A DNA stretch of 64,000 bases from Mangrovimonas aestuarii. Its GTDB lineage: Bacteria; Bacteroidota; Bacteroidia; Flavobacteriales; Flavobacteriaceae. Position 1 is the stretch's first letter. The number at the start of each line of letters is the position of its first letter. The DNA lies in the NCBI RefSeq assembly GCF_028767185.1, contig NZ_JARACK010000006.1:62001-126000 (forward strand), read 5' to 3'. Shown here in pieces: positions 59,445-64,000 of the stretch. Below the pieces are notes generated by a model that saw nothing but the letters and a program-made list of their open reading frames with translations, was not told the origin of the DNA and did not search any database. The position numbers were made by a program, and so were the translations under genes.

Positions 59445-61451
59445 TTATTTTCCTGAATTTTGAATTTCGGTTATTGTTAAACCATACTTTGGGTTCTTTT
59501 TTAAAGCACTCAATAAATCCTTGGACGACTTTTTCAGACGCCAATTGAAATGTTTTGATGCATCTACAAGATTTTCTAACGCTTCCCTATTAAACAAATT
59601 CATGCTTCTTAGGTACATAAAAGCGCTCTCCCGTACCTGATAATCATATTGCGGAGAAGTGTAGGATACCAGCTCCTGAAAACAATCTTTTTTCTTTTCA
59701 GGTTGATAATCGGGTGTAGACAATGAAAGTACCAACCACAGCATGCGTACATTTTTATCATTGAACCCAACTACATCCTTTGTTTTATCTAAATACTTAT
59801 ATCTTTCATCAGGAAAGTTAACCCATAAATGATACAGTGCAGCTTCAATGGTTGCATATGAGGGGTCGTTTAAAAGGCTTTCGTAATCTGTTTTATATTC
59901 CAAAGGAATATTTGAAATAGATTGGGCAATGGCTTGCCTAACCTTAAGGTCATCGACTTGAAAAGCTGAAGCTAATCCGTCTACATTTAAATCAGTTACA
60001 ATTTTTTGTTTTATTCTATAATTAGAGTCCGATTCCAGAAGTGCTTCACAGTCCATAGAAAAACACTCAATGGAAAGATAACCGTCAATCAGTTTGGATT
60101 TCTTTCTCAAATGATCAACAACATCATCAAATTCAAAAACATCGCTCTTAAGCCAAATATCCACAAATGAACTTAAATTCTTTTTACTCGTTTTTTCTAT
60201 CTCCCTGATAAAATCATCGGTAGTAACGTTTTTGAATTTATACTTCGTCAAATAATTTTTCACTCCATTCCTAAATGCATCATCTCCTACTTCTTCCCGT
60301 AGCATATATAATGCCAAGGCTCCTTTTTGGTAGAATGTTAAACTACTCGATTTTGGATTAAGCAATGCAGTTCCATTACCTGCTTTTTCCTGATCTTTTA
60401 ATTGTTCCGCAGACTCATAAAGTCCCCAATAGAAATGATCATCTCCAAACAACGAGCGTTCTGCCAACATAGCAAAATATGTAGCAAAGCCTTCCTGTAA
60501 CCAATGGTGAGCACCTGAAGTTTCGGTAACTAAATCACCGAACCATTGATGTGCTAGCTCATGGGCATTTACGGTTACATAATTTCTATCCGGAAAGGAT
60601 TGCTTATCAATAAAAAAAATATCTGAAAATATAGTGGCGCTTGTATTTTCCATACCTGAATACAAAAAGTCGTGCACTGGAATCTGCTTGTAATTTTGCC
60701 AAGGAAAAGGCACTCCTATTTCTTTCTCTAAAAAATCGAATATTTCCTTAGAATACCGATAAGTAGGTTCGACCCTATTTTCATACTCAGGATAATAATA
60801 TAGGTTCATAGGAATTCCTCTAGAGGACTTTAAATTCTTCTGGCTATACTTTCCTATGGCTATTGCCAATAGGTAACTACTCATGGGTTTATCCATATCG
60901 TAGCTCCAACGTAAAAGTGAATCATTAACAATTACTTTTTTTAAAAGTTTTCCATTTGCTATAACCTCATACCCCTTGTTGAATGTAATAGATAAATCGA
61001 ATTCAACTTTTTCGTTCATATCGTCAAAACTGGGCAACCAATGACTAGTGTATTTACCCTGCCCTTGTGTCCATATTTGATTTCTACCTGCGTTATCCCA
61101 CCCCACAAAATACATTGCTTTTTTTGGATTAACAGAATATTTCATCACCAAGCTATGCTTACTGTTTTCTACCAGAGAATAAGGAATCAGTAATTGATTC
61201 TCACTTTCAATAAAAGCTACAGAATTATCATCAACTTCAACCCAATCAAATTGCATAGATCTTGCGTCAACCTTTATAGTATCAATATCAGCCAAAACAT
61301 CGAAAGCATAGGTTACAGTTCCTGAAACCCTCTTCTCCAAGGGACTAATGAACAAATCTGCTTTAGCGTGGGTAAAATCCAATTTTTGAGATTCTTGAGA
61401 CCAAACATAAAAGGAGGTAAAGACACTTAAGATAAATACTACATATTTCAT
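59445..61451 (-). CDS. M1 family zinc aminopeptidase
   Basis: This 668-residue exported protein has a signal peptide (cleavage near VWSQE) and an M1 peptidase domain. The zinc site is HEXXH at His297-His301 with Glu320 eighteen residues later, and the substrate motif GMEN is at residues 266-269. M1 enzymes remove N-terminal residues from peptides. The long C-terminal part (residues about 430-668) is mostly helical, as in the ARM-like C-terminal domains of the family. The two patatin genes follow directly. It probably acts on peptides in the periplasm or at the cell surface. Confidence 0.92.
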   Translation of the reverse strand: MKYVVFILSVFTSFYVWSQESQKLDFTHAKADLFISPLEKRVSGTVTYAFDVLADIDTIKVDARSMQFDWVEVDDNSVAFIESENQLLIPYSLVENSKHSLVMKYSVNPKKAMYFVGWDNAGRNQIWTQGQGKYTSHWLPSFDDMNEKVEFDLSITFNKGYEVIANGKLLKKVIVNDSLLRWSYDMDKPMSSYLLAIAIGKYSQKNLKSSRGIPMNLYYYPEYENRVEPTYRYSKEIFDFLEKEIGVPFPWQNYKQIPVHDFLYSGMENTSATIFSDIFFIDKQSFPDRNYVTVNAHELAHQWFGDLVTETSGAHHWLQEGFATYFAMLAERSLFGDDHFYWGLYESAEQLKDQEKAGNGTALLNPKSSSLTFYQKGALALYMLREEVGDDAFRNGVKNYLTKYKFKNVTTDDFIREIEKTSKKNLSSFVDIWLKSDVFEFDDVVDHLRKKSKLIDGYLSIECFSMDCEALLESDSNYRIKQKIVTDLNVDGLASAFQVDDLKVRQAIAQSISNIPLEYKTDYESLLNDPSYATIEAALYHLWVNFPDERYKYLDKTKDVVGFNDKNVRMLWLVLSLSTPDYQPEKKKDCFQELVSYTSPQYDYQVRESAFMYLRSMNLFNREALENLVDASKHFNWRLKKSSKDLLSALKKNPKYGLTITEIQNSGK

Positions 61452-61475
61452 ACATCTAAGATACTAAAGCTTATC

Positions 61476-61511
61476 ACAAAAAAGAAAGCACACTAAAAAA
61501 TTAGTGTGCTT
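61476..61511 (-). terminator. Terminator of the PNGase F-like gene
   Basis: The stem AAGCACACTAA / TTAGTGTGCTT with a four-base loop is followed on the minus strand by a T-rich run. It separates the lipoprotein gene from the peptidase gene. Confidence 0.8.
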
Positions 61512-61536
61512 AAATATACTTTGGATTGTAAAAAAA

Positions 61537-63222
61537 TTATTCTACGATTTCAGGTTTTTCTATTGGAGAATTGCTTTTTACAACAGCAAATGTTGATATT
61601 GCATAATATGCATGTGGATTCGAATTCGAAGATTGAAGGTCATTTGTCCAGTCTTCAAAATCATATTCAAAATCAAAAGCTCCTCCTGCCATGCTATTTG
61701 CAAACTGGTCCACTCTTACCGGAACAGCCATACCAGGACACCAGCCCGCTCTATCTGGAGACCAATTTCCATATTGAGGTTGTACTGGATTTTGTCCGCA
61801 ACCAATAGGTCCCATTTCATGGGTAAACATAGCTGCATTATCAATTCTCACATCATGTGTTCTAAAACACCATTCAGCACAGGGTCTACCATCATTATCT
61901 GTTGGTGTTGCGTGTCCCCAACCAGTAATAATTGTTCTCAAATGCGTATTTTCTGCGTTGGCAGGAATATTCACGGTTTTAGTTAAATCAAAAGCAGATG
62001 CATCTTCACCATAAATCACACCCTGAAGAGAATTTCCATTATATTGGATCACTCTAGATATCGCGTAATAAGGGTAATCAGGTGTACCTTCAATATAGTC
62101 AAAATCAACTGTTACCAACCATCCATCAGCACCCCATACCTCAACAAATGTTCTTAACTCAACATTACCCGTCAACATTGATTTAAAGTCGGTCACATCT
62201 ATTTCGAAACCACGATCCAATTGATGATTATCAACACCATAAGGAGTTATGTAACGCCCTAATTCATACCATTCACCTGAAGCAACATCCTTCACTTGAA
62301 CGTTAGCATAAACATCCCAATCATTACATCCTCCTGTAGGACACTCCAACTTAACATACATCTTAATAGATTGCACATCACTTAAGTCCGACGGCAGGTT
62401 AAAGGTTTGTACAGAAGATTGGCTTAATCCACTACCAAAAGCCAAGTGTTGTTGATTATATGTTCTATAAGATTCAGGTCCACCAGTTCCCAATAATGAA
62501 ACTTCAACACTTGTTACTGCTTCACTTTGAATGTTTAACATACCTTCAACCTCACCTACGATTTCCGGATTGAATTTCACATAAACAGTATTTACATTAT
62601 TAGCATTAGCTGCAGAAATTTGAAGTGAAGTCTCAAAAGTTTCGTTGTCTAATGAAATCTCAAACCCTTCATTAGAAATTAATGATATATCATTTTCCAA
62701 TTGATACCCCTTAACAGTAAAAGTTTCAACCGATGGTTCTGCGTTTATGGGAACACTTCCAAAGTTAAGCGATAGACTTGATACTTCTATAAAAGGCAAT
62801 CCCTCACCCATCACATCTAGCACCACAGATTCAGCATCTTCTGACTCAAAAGTTATTGTCCCAGAAATATCACCAACGGCAGATTCTGCAGGAGCAAATC
62901 TTACATATACAATATTAGTTGAATTGTTGGCATCTTCCATAGTAATGGTAACCTGTTCTGTAAATGTTTCATCGTCCAATGACACTTCAAAATTATCTGA
63001 AGCATTAATAACCATCCCAGCATTTAAATTTTGTCCTTCAACAGATATATTTTTAGAGGCTGAGTGGCTAAGTACATCGGTTGCCTCAAAAATGGTTATT
63101 GCACCATTTACAGTAATTTGCGGTTCATTGGTTGTATCGTCATCACTACAGTTTGTTACCGCGATAAACAACAACAAAGCGCTGAAAAATGAAAGTTTCG
63201 TTTTGAGTTGAGTTAGTTTCAT
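61537..63222 (-). CDS. PNGase F-like lipoprotein with N-terminal Ig-like repeats
   Basis: This 561-residue protein has three parts. The first is a lipoprotein signal peptide with Cys25 (AVTNC). The second is two Ig-like beta-sandwich repeats (about residues 38-142 and 144-247) of the HYDIN/choice-of-anchor type. The third, residues about 255-561, is a peptide-N-glycosidase F domain. It aligns with the Elizabethkingia enzyme as I remember it. The three catalytic acids are present: Asp303 (Asp60), Glu361 (Glu118) and Glu450 (Glu206). All six domain cysteines are also present at 294, 299, 448, 452, 475 and 495. PNGase F cuts N-linked glycans from asparagine. Here it would be tethered to the cell surface. 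Confidence 0.9.
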   Translation of the reverse strand: MKLTQLKTKLSFFSALLLFIAVTNCSDDDTTNEPQITVNGAITIFEATDVLSHSASKNISVEGQNLNAGMVINASDNFEVSLDDETFTEQVTITMEDANNSTNIVYVRFAPAESAVGDISGTITFESEDAESVVLDVMGEGLPFIEVSSLSLNFGSVPINAEPSVETFTVKGYQLENDISLISNEGFEISLDNETFETSLQISAANANNVNTVYVKFNPEIVGEVEGMLNIQSEAVTSVEVSLLGTGGPESYRTYNQQHLAFGSGLSQSSVQTFNLPSDLSDVQSIKMYVKLECPTGGCNDWDVYANVQVKDVASGEWYELGRYITPYGVDNHQLDRGFEIDVTDFKSMLTGNVELRTFVEVWGADGWLVTVDFDYIEGTPDYPYYAISRVIQYNGNSLQGVIYGEDASAFDLTKTVNIPANAENTHLRTIITGWGHATPTDNDGRPCAEWCFRTHDVRIDNAAMFTHEMGPIGCGQNPVQPQYGNWSPDRAGWCPGMAVPVRVDQFANSMAGGAFDFEYDFEDWTNDLQSSNSNPHAYYAISTFAVVKSNSPIEKPEIVE

Positions 63223-63340
63223 AAAGTTTATTTTTGTTTTAAGCGCCCTAAATTATAAATTATTAGCATTTTTTTTAGAAAACCTATACTTTAGTTTTCC
63301 AATTTTGTATAATCTGTAATAAAGCTATACTTTTCTGTTC

Positions 63341-64000
63341 ATGCCTATTAACCTACAGACCCCAATTGATTATTTAAAAGGTGTTGGACCTAATCGCGCC
63401 GATTTATTACGTAAGGAAATGGGCGTACACACTTATCAAGATTTAATTAACCTGTTTCCTAACAGATATCTCGATCGTACCCAGTACTACAAAATTGGGC
63501 AATTGCAACCTAACAGTTCAGAAATACAAATCATTGGTCAGGTTGTTAGCCTACAGGAAGTAAAACAAAAACGCGGTAAACGACTAGTTGCTGTTTTCAA
63601 GGATGAAACAGGAAGTATGGAACTGGTTTGGTTCCGTGGCCATAAGTGGATAAAGGACAGTATTAAACTGCATAGATCCTATGTCATTTTTGGAAAAACC
63701 AATTTTTACAGTGGAAAATTCAGTATGCCCCACCCTGAAATGGAACTTCTTGAAGATCACAAAAAGAGTTTGCGATCTGCTATGCAACCTATATACCCTT
63801 CTACAGAAAAACTATCTAACAAAGGTATAACTAACCGTGTAACAGGTAAAATAATACAACAGCTGTTCGTTGAAACCAATGGCCGTTTTGCAGAAACTTT
63901 GCCTGAATCACTAATACAAGAGCTCAATTTAATGAGCAAACAGGAAGCACTTTTTAACATTCATTTTCCAAAAGACCAAAATCATCTTGCTCGAGCTCAG
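63341..64000 (+). CDS. recG: ATP-dependent DNA helicase RecG, N-terminal part (3' end outside window)
   Basis: The frame runs from ATG 63341 to the window's right edge without a stop (220 codons). It begins MPINLQTPIDYLKGVGPNRADLLRKE, the helical hairpin start of RecG, followed by the OB-fold wedge domain (IIGQVVSLQEVKQKRGKRLVAVFKDETGSMELVWF). That domain sits in replication fork junctions. RecG reverses and rescues stalled forks. The helicase motifs are outside the window. It is divergent from the PNGase F-like gene. Confidence 0.93.
   Translation, partial: MPINLQTPIDYLKGVGPNRADLLRKEMGVHTYQDLINLFPNRYLDRTQYYKIGQLQPNSSEIQIIGQVVSLQEVKQKRGKRLVAVFKDETGSMELVWFRGHKWIKDSIKLHRSYVIFGKTNFYSGKFSMPHPEMELLEDHKKSLRSAMQPIYPSTEKLSNKGITNRVTGKIIQQLFVETNGRFAETLPESLIQELNLMSKQEALFNIHFPKDQNHLARAQ

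Noticed and set aside
58543-59544. Longer start of the second patatin gene at 59544
   Set aside because: It would overlap the end of the M1 peptidase gene by 100 bases. The ATG at 59442 aligns with its paralogue.
62747-63211. Plus-strand ORF of 154 codons opposite the PNGase F-like gene
   Set aside because: Antisense shadow of the Ig-like repeats; Ser/Thr-rich low-complexity translation.
1-64000. CRISPR arrays, tRNA or rRNA genes, prophage or insertion sequences
   Set aside because: Read for repeated spacers, cloverleaf arms with CCA-type ends, transposase motifs and phage structural genes; none was seen. A weak trace of a lost element at 49220-49829 cannot be confirmed.

Overview
The window is about 64 kb of an AT-rich chromosome from the phylum Bacteroidota, almost certainly a member of the Flavobacteriaceae. 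The evidence is consistent across the window. Promoters carry the Bacteroidota -7 element TAnnTTTG, there is a T9SS sorting domain and a PorV/PorQ-type protein, the gliding genes gldF and gldG are present, and purC, phoH, SAM hydroxide adenosyltransferase, gldFG and dnaN lie close together. Many lipoproteins and families typical of flavobacteria (DUF5777, DUF6660, SYLF, PhoX-like) are also present. It is ordinary chromosome. I see no prophage, intact insertion sequence, CRISPR array, rRNA or tRNA. The first gene (acyl-CoA synthetase) and the last (recG) are cut by the window edges.

Layout. 0-3.6 kb: an extracytoplasmic redox cluster with a DUF5777 barrel, a T9SS cupredoxin, an OB-fold protein, a c-type haem lipoprotein and YceI. 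3.6-9.6 kb: a divalent metal efflux operon with a DUF6660 protein, a CzcA pump fused to its outer-membrane factor, and an adaptor. 9.7-13.3 kb: carB without its allosteric domain, rpmH and a truncated DUF6263-like gene. 13.4-26.5 kb: a TPR protein, lytic transglycosylase, two hydrolase or acetyltransferase genes, mtaB, an orphan peptide-binding lipoprotein, SYLF, rhomboid, alcohol dehydrogenase, MarC, a dihaem peroxidase and a PhoX-like lipoprotein. 26.6-35.4 kb: acs, purC, phoH, SAM adenosyltransferase, a monooxygenase, a gldF-gldG fusion and dnaN. 35.4-43.2 kb: a sulfur-importer pair (YeeE/YedE) and a five-gene RND efflux operon. 43.3-64 kb: a serine hydrolase, AIM24, DUF4105 plus PorV/PorQ, pssA, tsaC, an esterase, a uvrD-type helicase, an AsmA-like protein, an FMN glutamate-synthase-like enzyme, two tandem patatins, an M1 aminopeptidase, a PNGase F lipoprotein and recG.

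The strongest unusual signals are three. First, the sulfur-importer operon and the RND operon start from promoters of the same design: a palindrome GTAAC-N4-GTTAC whose centre is exactly 33 bp from the centre of a perfect TAnnTTTG box, which suggests one activator controls both. Second, a surface lipoprotein carries a complete PNGase F domain with all three catalytic acids and all six domain cysteines. Third, two in-frame fusions occur, GldF-GldG and CzcA-TolC, the second with a signal-peptide-like segment at the joint. Several starts had to be corrected. PhoH, the UvrD-type helicase and the PorV/PorQ protein appear to use TTG.
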